64,000 nt of DNA from Noviherbaspirillum aerium. Lineage in GTDB: Bacteria; Pseudomonadota; Gammaproteobacteria; Burkholderiales; Burkholderiaceae_D. The position numbers and the translations under genes are program-made. The notes beneath the pieces were generated by a model. The model did no database searches and was not told where the DNA came from. It worked only from the letters and a program-made list of their open reading frames with translations. Each line of letters starts with the position of its first letter. Position 1 is the first letter of the stretch. The DNA lies in the NCBI RefSeq assembly GCF_008929045.1, contig NZ_VFAH01000008.1, positions 124,001 through 188,000 of the forward strand, given 5' to 3'. Below, in pieces: positions 63,662 to 64,000 of this stretch.

Positions 63662-64000
63662 CTATTTTGCGATCAATGGCTTGAGGTGGGGCCAGATATT
63701 GTTGAGCATGATGGGTTGCGCTTCGGCTTGCGGATGAATCCGGTCGGCCTGGAACAACTCCGGATTTTCGGCTACGCCTTCGAGCAGAAAAGGAACGAGT
63801 GCGATATTGGCTTCCTTTGCGATCGTGCCATACATCCGCGCGAACTGACGTGCGTAGTCTTGCCCATAATTGGGCGGAATCTGCATGCCCACGAGCAGAA
63901 CTTTTGCCTTGGCGGCTTGTGACGACTTCACCATGTCATGCAGATTCGTCATCGCCGCTTTAACAGGCAGACCGCGCAAGCCATCGTTTCCTCCGAGTTC
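63662..64000 (-). CDS. tesA: TesA-like GDSL esterase, C-terminal part
   Basis: The last 112 residues of a GDSL/SGNH hydrolase are in the window; the N-terminus with the catalytic serine lies outside. Visible are ELGGNDGLRGLP (block III, Asn of the oxyanion hole), LLVGMQIPPNYGQDYARQFARMYG and, near the end, DRIHPQAEAQPIMLNNIWPHL with the catalytic Asp and His. This is the TesA/arylesterase group of periplasmic acyl-CoA thioesterase and lysophospholipase enzymes. Confidence 0.92.
   Translation of the reverse strand, partial: ELGGNDGLRGLPVKAAMTNLHDMVKSSQAAKAKVLLVGMQIPPNYGQDYARQFARMYGTIAKEANIALVPFLLEGVAENPELFQADRIHPQAEAQPIMLNNIWPHLKPLIAK

Noticed and set aside
1-64000. CRISPR arrays, prophage, rRNA or full insertion sequences
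   Set aside because: I looked for regularly spaced direct repeats, phage structural genes, rRNA and transposase motifs and found none; only short non-coding MITE-like units are present.

Overview
The window is about 60% GC. Gene content and protein style point to a betaproteobacterium of the Burkholderiales, most likely Oxalobacteraceae (Herminiimonas, Noviherbaspirillum or Collimonas relatives). That placement is inference. The grounds are the tig-clpP-clpX-lon-ppiD block, the LexA-driven imuA-imuB/dnaE2 mutasome, hpnCDE squalene genes and several large c-di-GMP proteins. No rRNA, CRISPR array, prophage or intact transposase gene was seen; four tRNAs were.

Layout. 1-14.5 kb: the 5' end of a flagellin gene with a sigma-28 promoter, a PLP decarboxylase, a GGDEF cyclase with a 48-bp in-frame tandem repeat, a probable four-gene signalling operon (periplasmic cupredoxin-like protein, sensory GGDEF-EAL, PAS histidine kinase, LuxR-type regulator), tRNA-Arg, a second GGDEF-EAL protein and an orphan NtrC-type regulator. 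14.5-22.3 kb: a decayed dCTP-deaminase-like fragment, then an iron-uptake run behind a Fur box (tonB, exbB, exbD, Fe3+-binding protein, siderophore receptor, PiuC-type hydroxylase, FMN alpha-hydroxy-acid oxidase). 22.5-29.4 kb: SOS mutagenesis and repair (dnaE2, imuB, imuA, cho) with two near-perfect LexA boxes. 29.5-38.8 kb: a Gly/Ser/Thr/Ala-repeat lipoprotein, a RecQ-like helicase, cspA, a LysR/TSUP pair, a degenerate Doc-like protein, MarC, a solitary Tat-exported molybdenum hydroxylase large subunit and a thioredoxin-like protein. 38.8-49.2 kb: a YjfB-like protein, tsaB-rimI-udg-DUF1853, an LplT-like transporter, alr, radA and hpnE/D/C. 49.2-53.6 kb: a two-gene RND efflux operon. 53.8-64 kb: tRNA-Leu, the chaperone/protease block, tRNA-Val and tRNA-Asp, ppiD and the C-terminal part of a TesA-like esterase.

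The least expected structure lies between genes. Five short non-coding elements resemble MITEs. Two 162-163 bp copies, 58 kb apart in opposite orientation, share ends like CTAGTGGTGTGAGTT. Three others start with TAGAGCG. Two of the five sit directly at gene 3' ends, and one provides the junction where the GGDEF gene's stop codon lies.
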